The notes under the pieces are model-generated. The model had not been told where the DNA came from and did no database searches. It saw only the letters and a list, made by a program, of their open reading frames with translations. Both the position numbers and the translations under genes were made by a program. A stretch of DNA of 64,000 nucleotides from Bryum argenteum (Eukaryota > Streptophyta > Bryopsida > Bryales > Bryaceae), in the NCBI GenBank assembly GCA_037043015.1, contig CM073321.1, positions 42,366,420-42,430,419 on the forward strand, given 5' to 3'. Below, piece by piece: positions 22,478 to 33,599 of the stretch (the stretch's first letter is position 1; every line of letters begins with the position of its first letter).

Positions 22478-23769
22478 TGTCACACCTTGGCGAGCCAAGA
22501 GGACCCCGGGAGTGAAGTCTCAGGCTTCACAAGACATAAGGTGAAGTGACCAAGGGGAGTCCCGAGCAAACCAAACGCAATGGCGTCTAGCTCGGGACGA
22601 ACTTGGTAGAGTTCCTTACATGATTAGAAATCTTGTTCAAGCACACACCCAAGGGTCTAAAGAACGCGCAATTTGGAATTGTGAGTCATGAGATATGGCT
22701 CCCCAAAGTTGGAGGGCGTTCCAGGACACTTAGGGACTCGGGAGTGTTGCCTCCCGGGACTCAATGTGTCGATTTTTGTGGAGGGCGAGATGATGCATAT
22801 GGTTGGAGAGCTAAGGATGAGTTCTTTGAAGAATGCTAAGGCTCATGAGGAGCAAAGCAATGGTTTAGGAGATATGACTCTTCAAAGTGGTCGGGACTTT
22901 GGGACTCTGGAATGTTGTGTCCCGGGACACCGAATGTTCAGAGGGGCATATTTCCCTTGGGGTAGCTCCAATTGAGGCAAGTAGGTAGTCCATCGACATC
23001 TAAAGAGCAAATGTCAAAAATGGGCTTGCACGTCCCATGTGGATACTTGAGCTAGGAGCTAGCCCGATGAAAAGTTACAGCCCGTTTTTGAGACTAAGAC
23101 AAAAATGGGTGGTCTTCCAAAAGAACAGTGTAACACGGAAGGCCCCTTAATACAAGAGTGTGGGGGCCTACCGAAGGCTGCAGAGAGCACTATGAGGAGG
23201 GGTGGTCTCCCTCCTCTCTTCCACACGGTGCCAAAGACAGCCGGGGTGGCTCTAAGGGGTAAGGCTTGGAATGGGGCCTCACTCCTGCACCTTGGGCACT
23301 ATGGAATGCTTGAGATGTGCATCCCAAAACGTTGGGTTGGAAAAGAGTCCCGCTCCAAACTAGTTCCCGTGAAAAGTAGTGCCGGTATCCGGTAGTGTCC
23401 CAAATGGAGCGTATAGACAAGAATGGAAGGAGACTAGTGGGGAGTTGGACAACATGCAAGGGCGGTTAGCTGTGAGGGTGAGTAGTGCCATGCTTGGAAG
23501 CTTGGACATTTGTGGAAGGCCGCCCCGTGCCACCAAGTGGCACGCCCATGTGTTTTGTGGGAGTTCCGGGTAACGAGTTCCGGGTAATGAGTTGGGAGTC
23601 GAGGCGGGTTGGACACCATGACTAGAAATGGTGCTAACATTGTGTGTGTTTGGCATGTGCAGTGTTAGCTAAGTTGTGGCTGGTTGCTACCAACAAAGTG
23701 AGCCGTAATTCGGCTACCAAGTAAGGCTTACTAAGAGAAAAAGAGTTGAGAGTAATTAAGGCCACGACA
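22478..23769 (+). repeat. long terminal repeat, copy 3
   Basis: Starts TGTCACACCTTGG and ends GGCCACGACA. It parallels copy 2 but lacks about 25 bases just inside the left end. Flanks show no clear target-site duplication. It is in direct orientation with copy 2, 448 bases away, and the space between holds no retrotransposon coding sequence. Confidence 0.7.
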
Positions 23770-24075
23770 AGGAAACAATATTAGAACCAGATAGACCAAG
23801 GGAGGGTAAGTCTAGGTTCGCTAATCGGTTGGTATTGCTAGCCGTGCCCTTCACAGGATCTCTGTGGAACTAGTATCCGGGTTGTTATCCTGGAATACGT
23901 CCTTTTAACCGTCAAAAAGGGGTATCTGGGTGAGAACTAGGAGAACGCGTTATAACACACATGCTGTTTCACATGCTAGATGTTGGAATTGGCCTACATT
24001 TATAATCACATGGATCGATTTATTAATGAATTTGAGGCCCTTGAGGCATCTTTGTACTTCATGTTCAAGTATGCC

Positions 24076-24180
24076 TGTCGGACCCTGTTTATTTTTATTT
24101 TTGGCCACTAAGTTCTAATGCGCATTAAGAATAAGTATAGAGTCTAGAATCCGACCTAAGTATGTGCTAGGCCGTATACT
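24076..24180 (+). repeat. LTR-like end (TGTCGGACCCTG), family shared with 17571
   Basis: Same sequence family as 17571-17663, with the boundary at TGTCGG. It lies about 370 bases before the TATA box of the following reading frame, so it may be the start of a 5' LTR carrying that promoter. The right LTR end was not resolved. Confidence 0.45.
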
Positions 24181-24443
24181 ATAAGGCAATTACGTTTTTA
24201 CAAATAAAGGTCATAGTTAAAATCTAGTTTGCGATAATAAAGACGGATTGGTGAATCCGTACTTTGCTACCGTACGGCTAGGACGTGCTGTCAGAGGCCG
24301 GAATGGGAGTTATTACGGCGGGTGAAGGACGGAGTGGCAAGGAATTTAATAATGACGAGAAATCCAGAAGGCGACTCCGTACGGAGATGGCAATGATGGC
24401 GGCGGGACAAGTCATGATGATCGGAATTAATTCCGACTCCCTC

Positions 24444-24452
24444 TATAAAAGG
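24444..24452 (+). promoter_or_regulatory. TATA box (TATAAAAGG)
   Basis: A canonical TATA box 171 bases before the ATG at 24615, in a stretch that turns pyrimidine-rich downstream as plant 5' leaders often do. It probably drives the reading frame at 24615. Confidence 0.6.
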
Positions 24453-24614
24453 CGACTTGTCCGCCCTTGTGGTCACCTGCCTCCTCGCTTTCTGCGCTTT
24501 TTGTCTTCTTGCGCTCCTGCCTTCCGTCTTCCGCAGTCCGTCCCTTAGTTCCGATCCGGCCCACTGGCCAATCTCAGCCCAGCTACTTGTTACTTTTTGT
24601 CGCACTTCTTTCCA

Positions 24615-25778
24615 ATGGCAGGATCGGCGTCCGTTTCCGCTCAGGCGCAGGAGGAGCTAAAGATCTCGATCAAGTTGGTAGTCCCCTGCATTCCGATCGA
24701 TGAGGACGAGAAGATGTCATTGGCGGAGGACCTCGAGAGGATGGGGTTAGCCGGCCTGCTGGATACGCCCTGGGGATTGCGCGACGCGGAGATGGTGCGC
24801 GAGATCAAGGTCGGCGCGCCAAATCAATTCGAAGGAACGGTCAGAGGGAAGCCGGCTTCCTGGACGGCCGACCACTGGAGAGCTGTTTACGGCCTGGTCG
24901 TAAACAGCGGAGTAGGATTGTGCGGCCGGAAACACAAATGGGCGAAGAAGGCGTTCCACGGGAGTCTGCACAAGAACAACGGCTACTCGGTGGAAGATTG
25001 CAAGGATCCGAGGGAGCGCGCCATCATGAAGTTTTTGGCGCCGATTATCCACGCGGAGAAGCCGCATCGCATAACCGTCCGGCTCGCCAACACCGTCTTG
25101 GGGTCCCTGCGCGGCGAATGGGAGGTCGACTGGGGCATGATCATCCGAGACCCAGTCGCCCGGCTCGTGGAGAACGTAGGTAAAACCCGTCCCAGCCCAA
25201 TCACTCCTTTCCTTTACCATCTGTACAAAAAGGAGGAAGTGCTGACAGAGGAGGAGGAGTCGAACTACGAGATCGCGCTGTCATCTCAGAACAACGGAGT
25301 GTTCGAATCGGAGGAGAGCGCGGACAGCAAGGCTGTATACTCTGACGATGAAGAGGACGATGTCGGATCAGACTACGCGGACGTCCAACCGGAGGCGCCA
25401 CAAGAGCCGGCTCAAGAGGCAACCCCACCGCGGACGGGTCCAGAGGTAATAATTCTTCCGTCCCCGTCCCCTCCTACAAACCCGACCGAGGCCGGAACTC
25501 AGACTGAGCGAGGACAGCCTTCGAGGCCGGTGGATGAAGGGGAAGTTACGGCCGACTGGGAGAATCCCATGAATCCGAACGACCCCAGACTTCCCCCACC
25601 TCTCAGTCCGTCCGCCAACCATGCGGATCCCATGAGGCGAGCATGGCACCACTTTACGGAAGCCAGGTGCCAGTACTTCTTCTACCAGAATCTACTGGCG
25701 CAGCTATGCAAAGAGTTTGGAGTGCAGACATTGCTGGACGTGAAGCAGAAGTGGGACTCCAAGCCGGACGAGGAGTAG
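24615..25778 (+). CDS. hypothetical element-associated protein, N-terminal part to in-frame TAG (387 codons)
   Basis: I do not recognise a named domain. From MAGSASVSAQAQEELK the protein has a compact N-terminal region (about residues 1-200, including MSLAEDLERMGLAGLLDTPW and HRITVRLANTVLGSLRGEWE), then a disordered acidic and Pro-rich linker (about 215-340). It ends with a short domain containing QLCKEFGVQTLLDVKQKW. That last motif recurs near the end of the 55-kb gene (MLCKEYGVQINVNKFEEW). The GC content is above its surroundings and there are no introns. The frame continues past TAG 25776-25778 without a shift. It is probably a gag-like or accessory protein of a large transposable element, because of the LTR-like start upstream; a retained intronless host gene is possible. 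Confidence 0.55.
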   Translation: MAGSASVSAQAQEELKISIKLVVPCIPIDEDEKMSLAEDLERMGLAGLLDTPWGLRDAEMVREIKVGAPNQFEGTVRGKPASWTADHWRAVYGLVVNSGVGLCGRKHKWAKKAFHGSLHKNNGYSVEDCKDPRERAIMKFLAPIIHAEKPHRITVRLANTVLGSLRGEWEVDWGMIIRDPVARLVENVGKTRPSPITPFLYHLYKKEEVLTEEEESNYEIALSSQNNGVFESEESADSKAVYSDDEEDDVGSDYADVQPEAPQEPAQEATPPRTGPEVIILPSPSPPTNPTEAGTQTERGQPSRPVDEGEVTADWENPMNPNDPRLPPPLSPSANHADPMRRAWHHFTEARCQYFFYQNLLAQLCKEFGVQTLLDVKQKWDSKPDEE

Positions 25779-26534
25779 TTCCGGCAGATGGAGAAGCAAG
25801 TGACGAAGCTCATCTTGGAGAACAGACGTCTTCGGGAGACAGTTAGAAGAAGGGAGAAAGAACTCCTGGTCGGACGGCAGGCCGTAATCACGGCGAACGA
25901 GCAGGTCGTGAAGCTCGTCGAGATCTGCCAGACCCCGGCCGACGTACTTCAGAAGGCCAACCTGTACGAGGCCGGAATCCTGGATTCGGAGGTGTTCAAG
26001 GCGGAAACTTTCCGGAAGTTTCTCCTGGCAGCGAAGACGTACGCCACCAAGGTCGAGAAGAGCAACGCCGAGGTCAAGGTGTTGCTCGACGCCGTCCGGG
26101 AGCAAATGAAAGAGGTAGTAATGCCGGCCTTCACTTCTACCCCGGCCAAGACTCCGAGGCCGGATCCGATTAAGATGGAGAGGACGGATGCTGGACCCTC
26201 CAGTCCGACCGACACAAAGGGCAAATCTAAGGTAAAGACGGAGGGAGACGCACCCGTCCCAGCAGATTCTCCGGCCAAGAACACTCGTACCGCGAAGAGG
26301 AAGCTTACGGCCGAGGAATACGAGAAGTCTCCTGGAGCCCAGAAGCTTCACGACATCGGCCTCGAGCACTCCGAAGAAGAAGAGCTGAAGAGCGGGGACG
26401 AAACAAACTCCAGCGAGGACGAGTATATGATAACGGATGCGGGCAAGTGGATCAAGGTAGGACGTATCGCAGCCACGCCACTGAAGCGGCCGAAGCACGG
26501 GTTAGTTCGCGGAGGAGGAGGTAGGACGTATTAG
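25779..26534 (+). CDS. continuation of the 24615 frame after the TAG: coiled-coil and acidic tail
   Basis: In the same frame as the upstream part, starting FRQMEKQVTKLILENRRL directly after the TAG. Heptad-like Leu/Val spacing with many Glu, Arg and Lys suggests a coiled coil over about 70 residues. A Lys/Pro/Ser linker with a basic nuclear-signal-like stretch (TRTAKRKLTAEEYE) and an acidic region (EEEELKSGDE) follow, ending at TAG 26532-26534. The lack of any frame change implies one protein of about 640 residues before a single nonsense change. The base after the TAG is T, not a classic readthrough context, so I favour mutation. An internal ATG at 25788 could give a separate product. Confidence 0.5.
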   Translation, partial: FRQMEKQVTKLILENRRLRETVRRREKELLVGRQAVITANEQVVKLVEICQTPADVLQKANLYEAGILDSEVFKAETFRKFLLAAKTYATKVEKSNAEVKVLLDAVREQMKEVVMPAFTSTPAKTPRPDPIKMERTDAGPSSPTDTKGKSKVKTEGDAPVPADSPAKNTRTAKRKLTAEEYEKSPGAQKLHDIGLEHSEEEELKSGDETNSSEDEYMITDAGKWIKVGRIAATPLKRPKHGLVRGGGGRTY

Positions 26535-27640
26535 AGGTCGGCAGTCAGAGGACGGCCAGGGTTAGGAGGTCAGATTGGGATCCGGCCTAGGCCAGTATAG
26601 TATCTTCTTTTTAAGAATGCGTGCCGCTTTTTGAGGAGTAGGCCTTGTAGGCCGGCGCTGCAATCCAGTTACGTTTCTAAGTCGTTGACTTAGAAGTACT
26701 TATAGGTGGTAGTATGGCCACCTAAAACATTCCTTGCTTGAGTGTTAATCGAACCTTCTTATGCGCATTTTCGGTGTGATCATTTCCCTGTCTCTTTTTC
26801 AGTTGAGTGCTTGGAAAGTCGGATCTACTGTGTTGGGTTATGAGTTGGGAGTTAGGAATCCGGATTCTTTGTTAGATCGCTTCTGTGGAATTGAGGTCGG
26901 GTTGGGCGTATTCTTGAGTGCCTTGTGTCTTGAACTGGTCTAGGTGTCTGAGAGAGGAAAACTGCTGTGGTGAATACTTTACGGTCTGGGAGGGTCTGGA
27001 AGTAGAGTGTGTGAGGACGGATTCCAATCCGACCTCCGGCTGCCACAGACTTGGGTTCCTCTGTAGTCTCGGAGGACGGATCAAGCACAGTAAGTGACCA
27101 GAATACGTGTAGACGTCTTCTAGCCGGATTCGGAGCTCTTGGAGTCTGTCATTGTAGTAAGTGTGATAGGGTAACCAGGACGGCCTGCGTGACCTGCTAG
27201 TTCGGACGGATAGGACGGATTAGTTGTGAGGACGTAATGTGTGCCTTAGTGTGTGTATGTGTGAGAAGAGTCTAAATGTGGAAGTTTCCGCCACGGTAAA
27301 CATAAGGGAAAGAGTCTTTGTGCATCCCCTCTTGCAAAGGGATACCCTTGCCATGCAAGGCTAAAACATAAGTTGGGACTAGAAACGTTTGGAGGTTTGG
27401 TTGTTTTAGCACAACTTGTCTTGGTCACTTCACAGAATCCCTGGAACGATACACGAGTCACTTGAACATGGGTTTTACACCAATAAACGTGTAAGGGAAG
27501 ATAAAGTGAATACATGGCATCCGACAATGCCAAGGCTCCATGGACTTTACAAGCGAAGAGTACGACTTAGTCATATAAACCATCACCTTCACTCAAACTC
27601 CCATCGGGTATGGTTCTTCCTTTTCTTCCAAATTTGGTTA
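26535..27640. other. 3' flank of the 24.6-kb frame, no gene recognised
   Basis: The GC-rich character of the frame fades by about 27240. A short segment before 27650 may contain the upstream part of the CACTA transposase but shows no safe motif. Confidence 0.35.
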
Positions 27641-27650
27641 ACGGAAAATT

Positions 27651-28229
27651 GTGGGGATGAAAACCCATGATTACCGCAATATTTTGCATGATCTACTTCC
27701 CATAGCCATAACGGGCACCTTAAGTAAAGAGATCCGTGACATAGTATATAGGTTGGGATCTTTGTTCAAGTGGATTAGCTCTAAAGAGATTAATAAGCTT
27801 GAAATAATATTAAAAAAGGTGGAAGCGGTAGAACTATTATATTTGATGGAATTAATTTTACCACCATCCATATTTGATATACAATTTCACTTGATAGCTT
27901 ACTTAGTCGAAGAGGTTGAATTAGCTGGGCTTGTCTCAGCTTGTTGGATGTACTTTTTACTTAAAACATTAAAAGAATTTGTTAGGCTAAAGGCCCGTCT
28001 AGAGGGCAATATGGCGGAAGGGTACATAGGATCCGAAACTATGTTTTATGCCACTGAGTATGTGCAACGGCTTTACACCAAAGCCCCGAGATTATGGGAA
28101 TCGGAAGAAGGTGAACGTATCTCTGGTATTGTATTGCCAAAACTAAAATCAGAGCAAGTTCTAAAACTTGTACTCAAGGAACAAGTGCATACGTTGCTTT
28201 TGAAGAACTCTCTAGCCTTAGACACATAG
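27651..28229 (+). pseudogene. CACTA transposase DUF4218-like part
   Basis: The protein opens with MKTHDYRNILHDLLPIAITG and contains LGSLFKWISSKEI, LPPSIFDIQFHLIAYLVEEVE and LKEFVRLKARLEGNMAEGY. These are the hallmark strings of DUF4218, which lies downstream of the TNP2 transposase domain in CACTA elements. The frame is open for about 190 codons. It ends at TAG 28227-28229, near which a splice site could join it to the part at 28380. Without the catalytic domain it cannot act alone. Confidence 0.8.
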
Positions 28230-28361
28230 CAGAACTGGTACTAATTATACAGCTTAGAACAGTTTGCTCCCTACTTATCTAATTACACTATACTAAAAAA
28301 ATGGTTTATAATTGTTATATTCAATTTTGTATTATAAAAGCATGAACTAACAAGGTCATCA

Positions 28362-29030
28362 TTGTTTTTATGCACTTCAAGGTATGCCGCCGAGCAACAC
28401 TTAGATCCCAATTTACCAAGTTTTAGAGAGTGGGCTTTACTTGCTCTACAAGCAGCTCAAACAAGAGGTGAGACGATATCACAGATGGCGTTTGACATTG
28501 CCATAGGGCCACAAGAAAAGGCCAATTTTTGTTCTGCAATATGGGCCTGTGGGCGCCACTTCCGGATCATGGATAGAGACATGCACAAAAAAACAACATT
28601 TGATTGTGACATTTCATCTATGTATGATGAGGATGGAGAAGGTATGGAGTATCTAGAATATGTAGAAAGCATAGTCCAAGTTCACTTTGATAGTTTTGAT
28701 ACAATTTTGATAAAAAGCAAGTAGTATAATTCTATCATTTGGCGGGGGTCATTTGGTACTCTAGTGACAGATGAGGCGGATTCTTACGACTTAAGCAAGG
28801 GCATTTCATGTCAGACTCTGTTGTGACAGACCGGCTACTCGTTTTTCCAAAAGATGTATCGCAGGTTTTTTCATGGACAATATCATGAAAAGAGGGTGGA
28901 AGCTGGTGGTGCATGTAAATACACAATCAAAGCGTGCTTTCTACAGTCGAAAGAGGGACGACGTCCCGTAAGCATTCGAAGCAGCTACCAAGGAGGATGG
29001 GGAGGGATAAAGAAGCCCCCTAGTTTTTAA
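28362..29030 (+). pseudogene. CACTA DUF4216-like part with in-frame stops
   Basis: In one frame: EQHLDPNLPSFREWALLALQ, FCSAIWACGRHFRIMD, and VQVHFDSFDTILIKSK. TAG 28722-28724 is next, then in the same frame GSFGTLVTDEADSYDL, a TGA at about 28825, and on to about 29029. The VHFDSFD...GTLVTDEA order is that of DUF4216 proteins of CACTA elements. Two stops in one otherwise continuous frame mark it as a pseudogene. Confidence 0.65.
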
Positions 29031-29330
29031 TGTACTGGTTCAAATTGCCGAGGAGTATGCCCCAAGTGTAATTTGGGGCCGCAAACGCCATTTCTAAATT
29101 CAAAATCATCAAAAATGGTCCTACGGGTGTCTCTACGGATTCAAGGGTGCCTCCTTGGTAGCTACCACGAACCATTGCCCGACGAAGTCGGGAAATCTGA
29201 TGATGAAGAGGGTGAAAACATGCTACCAGAGCAAAAGTCACCGGACAAAATGAGACGTGGGAAAATCCTCATTTTGGTCGAAGCGGATGATGTGGCAAGT
29301 GAAGACGAATTAGAAAGCGTAGATTGAGAC

Positions 29331-31027
29331 AAAGAAGATAACAAGAAGCGGCTTTCGAGCAACAACAACCTGGATATGGATGACGAGGAGGAAGAGGCGC
29401 CGCGGTCTTGGCATGTTAGGCTGAACCTACGAGATTTAGAAGCCAACGAATTATAGGAGCTGGAAAGTGATGGGAATTTGACAATTAATCTTGGAACTAT
29501 ATGCTCCTTGTTAGCAGCTGGAAATGCGCGCAGCTGTAAAGCTCAGGTAAGTCGCTGGAACTTTAGTGCAACGGAAACATTCTCTTTCTGTGATGTACTC
29601 ATTCTACGCTTAGGTGTTTCCCGTTCGATATCGTTCCCACAAAAAACCTTAGATCGCTAGATCCCTTAGCTAACGATTTCGACATCAATGGAACCACTTG
29701 TTCGATTTCTCATTCTCCTGTCCCCCAATCTTTTATGCATTATTTGAGACTCAGTCATAGAGAAGTTGGGGGACCGGAGAGATTAAACTTGTTGACGTTC
29801 ATTGTCCCTTGAGAATGAAGAAATCGAGAGTTTTGCATACCTTTGTTGCTCTCAACACTGCGATGGATGCTTTCGGTTCTCAAGAATCTACAGCGTTCAT
29901 ACCTCCATTGCCAGCATGTTTGTTCGTATGCAGAATTTGGCCTGTTCTGTTTCAAGGAACAGATCGCTTACAGCAATGTCTTAAAACGACCAGGACCATG
30001 TGATAAATGGCTTTACTTGATTGAGTTGTGCAGTCAAAGCTTAAGAATTAGGTTTTGTCTTATTTTTGTTAAGCCTAAACAGTAAACTTGAAGCAATCTG
30101 TTTCTTTGAACCTTTCTGTTTAGGGGGATAGGCATAAACTCTGGATTCGACTTTTGCATGGTTGCCAAATCTTAACGGGATTTTGCTAGAAACACTCCCT
30201 AATGTGAATAGGTTAGTTTCTATGCTAGTCACAATCACGCCGGTAATCTAAAACTGTAACTCGCAAGGAAAGGGGAAACTTTACTCAACTAACTAGTAAG
30301 TGGCTCGAGGTTATCCGACAGTTTTACGTCGGTTCAACCAAACACTAGAGAGGGAGAAAACAAGAGCTTCTAACAAACAGAGCAAAGACCGTGCTGAAAG
30401 AGGTCGACTAGTCTATTCACACGTACAACACAAGAGAACAGAATAGAAGACTAGACAAGACTCTGAGGTTACTAGCAAAAAAGATGGATTAGCACGCAAC
30501 AACTCTCACGTAGTGGAGAGTGATACATAAAGTCGGTTGGGTCTGTCTAGCTGTCAGATCTAGCTGATCATGATAGGTCAATCGACATGGCTGACTAGTC
30601 AGTAACACGTCGGATGTTCTAAACTGAGTCTGGGACTCTAAAACTACCAACTAGACATCCGACCTGCTGACGTCTACCGAATATTGATAACTGGTCTATA
30701 ACTACCGGGTATAGACTAGACTAAAAATAGCCTAACGAATACACTGCAAATATTCCATTAATGTTGCCCTCCTTTAAGCCAAGTATAACCTTGTGGACTT
30801 GTAGCCTAAAGTGGTAGTTGATCCGTAGAGGTCGGGCCGTAAAGAGACATGACCCGACGTTTATGAGGCTGCTCGGACAAAGTGGAGGTATCTAATGTTA
30901 GGTTGTCCGGCTGTGCTGGCTCGTCGCGTATCTTTTGTGCTGGCAGAGTTGGTGATGATGGTGGAGCCTTCAAAAACGCCGTGTGTGTCACTATTAGAGG
31001 TGGAACACGATTCAAGGCGGTCAACTC
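29331..31027. other. intergenic, no gene recognised
   Basis: Mixed-composition sequence, probably fragmentary LTR elements. No domain, hairpin or array stood out. Confidence 0.35.
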
Positions 31028-31760
31028 CTACAGCGGATCGACGAGTGGAGAAGGCAAGCGCAGCAGGCGTCCAGTCGGGTGCCTGGGCTCGACTTTGGGA
31101 GAAGTCAGTGGTGATGTCGCGTACGAGGGTCGCTTCCGCTGTACATCCGGCTCGTCCAGCAGAGTAGGTGTTTGCAAGTTGACCGGCTGGAAGTCGAGTA
31201 GGGTGGTGCGGCTAGGAGGCGATGATTCGGGCCATACGCCATTTGTAGTCAGTTGAATCGAGGGAAAGTCGTCTTCTGTGAACTTGGGCCTCCCGAGTCG
31301 TGGTTGCTGGGGGGTTGAGCACTCCCTGCCTAGGTCGGCAAGTAGAGTCGTCATTTCAGTGAGGGTTGGCTGTGGTACCTCAGAGGCGCTGCTAAGTTCA
31401 CTTGCTGCGAGTGAATTGAGGTCAAGGTGTGCCACCGATGCTCTTCAACCGAGTGCCTGCTGCTGCTACTCTTGACTTGCGCTGGGACGTTGCTCCGCCG
31501 GTGCTGTCGGGTCGGGTGTCTGGTCCTGCAGGTCTTGGCCCGCGTTGGGTGGCTGCTCCTCTGGTGCTCTCCAGTCGGGTGCCTGGTCATGTTGGTCGCC
31601 TTCATGAGCTTCGGCGAGCAGCTCTTTTTGACCTTCCGTGTCGTGGCCGTCGTCTTTGTTCTTGTCGTCGCGCTTCTGCGTGGCGTAAGCCGGTGGGTCG
31701 TCACCCGACGTCGGAGTGTCGGGTGGTATTAGCTCGCCCTCGAACCATTACTCGTCGCTG
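31028..31760 (-). pseudogene. Pro/Ser/Asp-rich hydrophilic retroelement-like frame
   Basis: The minus-strand frame from about 31745 (EGELIPPDTPTSGDDPPAYA) to 31028 is low-complexity, Pro-, Gln- and Ser-rich. Two stops break it: TAG at 31466-31468 and a TGA about 20 bases further on. The TAG directly precedes CAG CAG CAG, so it is very likely a mutated fourth CAG. It lies downstream, on the same strand, of the second gypsy integrase, so it could be a 3' extra frame of that element or the gag of another. No domain was recognised. Confidence 0.35.
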
Positions 31761-31973
31761 TCGAACGGCAAGTTCTCCAACAGTGTTGGGTCAGGTGCTA
31801 CTTTGTCCTCCTCGTCCTTGTCCAATATCGGGATGACAACCTCCGAGTAGGCGTTCCGTATTGCGTTGAGCTGTCGATCGCATTGGGTCGACTGTCAATT
31901 CTGGATGTTGAGAGTATGCCGCAAATTTTTAATCCTGGCACGCAGCTAAATACGAAGGGAATGCTCAAACGTG

Positions 31974-32313
31974 CAAGGTGGTCATATCGGGCGTGTTGAG
32001 GTAATCGGGCGGGCAAAACGGCCGTACGAGTTGTTCCGGACAGACGAGCGTGCCCGCCCACCTTGATTGTAGGGGGTGTGTAATTTTTCGTGGGTAACAA
32101 ACTTTGCAGTAAAAAGCGTGCATGGTGTTCCACGCGGCCCGTACGCGGCGGCCAAGTGGCTTAGTTTTCACCTAAACCCTTGCCACGTCGTTGTTTTGTT
32201 ACCTAAACTAAAAGTAAACAACCGTTTGACCCTATCGGGCGAGCCACAACTCAATCGGACGGACAAGGCGGACGGACGGGTGGGCGGCGTGCCCGCCTGG
32301 TATGACAACCTTG
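31974..32313. mobile_element. 340-bp MITE, copy A (hAT-like)
   Basis: Ends are CAAGGTGGTCATA and TATGACAACCTTG (one mismatch between arms). The interior matches the copy at 44111-44454 along its whole length, including runs of CGGACGGACAAGGCGGACGG. No target-site duplication longer than GTG is visible. It has no coding capacity. Superfamily assignment comes from copy B. Confidence 0.8.
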
Positions 32314-32578
32314 GTGTCTGGGCCCATTGAGCCCTGTTCTAGTACGTTGCTCTATGCGGGATTGCAGCAATATGTTGGGTCTCATCCAACTTTTCCAGGT
32401 CGGTTACTCCAGCGGTAAGAATCCGCCTGGGGTGTAAATCTAGGGTACCTGTCGACCTATGAGTCGGTACGAAATATTCTATCGGCGTGAGAGGTGTTAG
32501 TCTATAGCCTAACTAAAAAGGTGAGTGACCCGTTACTACCTTGTAGGCAGTCATGTATGCAAACAGGACCGTGTGTAG

Positions 32579-32863
32579 CTAAAATCCGAGTCGGTTCGGT
32601 GAGTGTCGACCAGTTTCTGCAGTATGCGCACGATCACCTTCTGCAGAATAGTACGTTGTGGACGTTGTATGTCGGAGCAGAAAATATTCCGTCACGGTGT
32701 GGATGATCTTGTCGATGAAGTGTGTCCCTTGATTGCTGACCAAGTGCAATGGGCAGCCAAATCTAGTCAGGATCGCCTCATAGAGGAATTTGGCTGTCTC
32801 CTCGACGGTGTTGCCGTGTAGTGCTCCGGCTTTGACCCACTTGGTGGCATAGTCAGTTGCCAC
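32579..32863 (-). pseudogene. gypsy integrase core fragment
   Basis: Reads ATDYATKWVKAGAL (first catalytic Asp) and FGCPLHLVSNQGTHFID. In active elements the latter box is S-D-Q-G; here the Asp is Asn, which should abolish strand transfer. The third acidic residue is lost in a frame change at the end. Confidence 0.75.
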
Positions 32864-32955
32864 CAGGATGTACCGACATCTTGTATGTCAGGTCTTTACT
32901 AGCGGTCCCATGAAGTCAAGTCCGCATTTCATGAATGGTTTGGCTGGGAGTTGTA

Positions 32956-33303
32956 TCACCAATTTTGTTGATACCAACTTGGTGAGACCACCCGACATCT
33001 CGTAGTCGGGACATGACTGGTAGTACTGGTGCATATCTGGATAGAGTATCCTGCATCGAAGATCTTCCGTATTGTGATGTCGGTTGAGAAATGTCCTCCA
33101 GCGTTGCCCTTGTGTAGTTTGCGCATGATGGCTGTTGGTTGGGTATCGACCAGTACCTGTCGGGGTCGGTTATCTTTGACTAGTCGATATAGTCGACCAT
33201 GGATGAGCTGAAAAGGGATTGCCTTGTGAGCGAGTTGTCTCCCGTCCTCCTTGTTGGCTAGAAACGTACCCGACTTAAGGTAGTCGATTTTTAGGGCCAT
33301 CAA
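32956..33303 (-). pseudogene. gypsy integrase N-terminal zinc-binding region
   Basis: Contains LHKGNAGGHFSTDITIRKIF, the His-His part of the HHCC zinc domain (H-x-G-H-F), preceded by the linker FQLIHGRLYRLVKDNRPRQVL normal for gypsy polyproteins between RNase H and integrase. The Cys pair lies beyond a frame change. Confidence 0.75.
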
Positions 33304-33599
33304 GTCAGATTCGGCGTTAAACAGGTGAGCGACGCTCGGCTGGTCGAGTATACCGACCAGTGGTTCCGCCCCTTTGTTTCTTGAAAGTGCGTCGACAACT
33401 CCATGTGTCTTTCCATGTTAATAAACCACGGAGAAATCAATTCCCAGGAACAATAGTAGCCATCGTGGCAGTAGACCCGACAACTGCAGTTTATTGACTA
33501 CGTACTGAAAGGCAAGGTGGTCAACATAGAACACAAATCTATTACCGAGCAAATCTATTATCGGCGTAAACCATAGCTAGAGCCTCCGTCTCGATCGTC

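Larger units (their letters stand above)
27641..29330 (+). mobile_element. CACTA (En/Spm) transposase remnant
   Basis: Two coding stretches in the order found at the C-terminal half of plant CACTA transposases: a DUF4218-like part, then a DUF4216-like part, followed by an acidic tail (SDDEEGENMLPEQ at about 29200-29330). Stops and a probable intron or gap at 28230-28380 separate them. The N-terminal TNP2 catalytic region was not identified in the window, so this is a 5'-truncated copy. Confidence 0.75.

Noticed and set aside
22029..22478. LTR copies 2 and 3 as the two LTRs of one element with a 450-bp interior
   Set aside because: No primer-binding site or polypurine tract in the interval; the interval matches a different repeat at 63.75-64.0 kb.
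25704..26498. 264-codon minus-strand open frame opposite the 24.6-kb gene
   Set aside because: Leu/Arg-rich shadow in GC-rich sequence; the plus strand has consistent domain-like character and a TATA box.
31427..31836. Plus-strand Cys/Val/Leu-rich frames resembling membrane proteins
   Set aside because: They are complements of the minus-strand Pro/Asp/Gln-rich frame; repeated LxLL runs come from CAG-type codons on the other strand.
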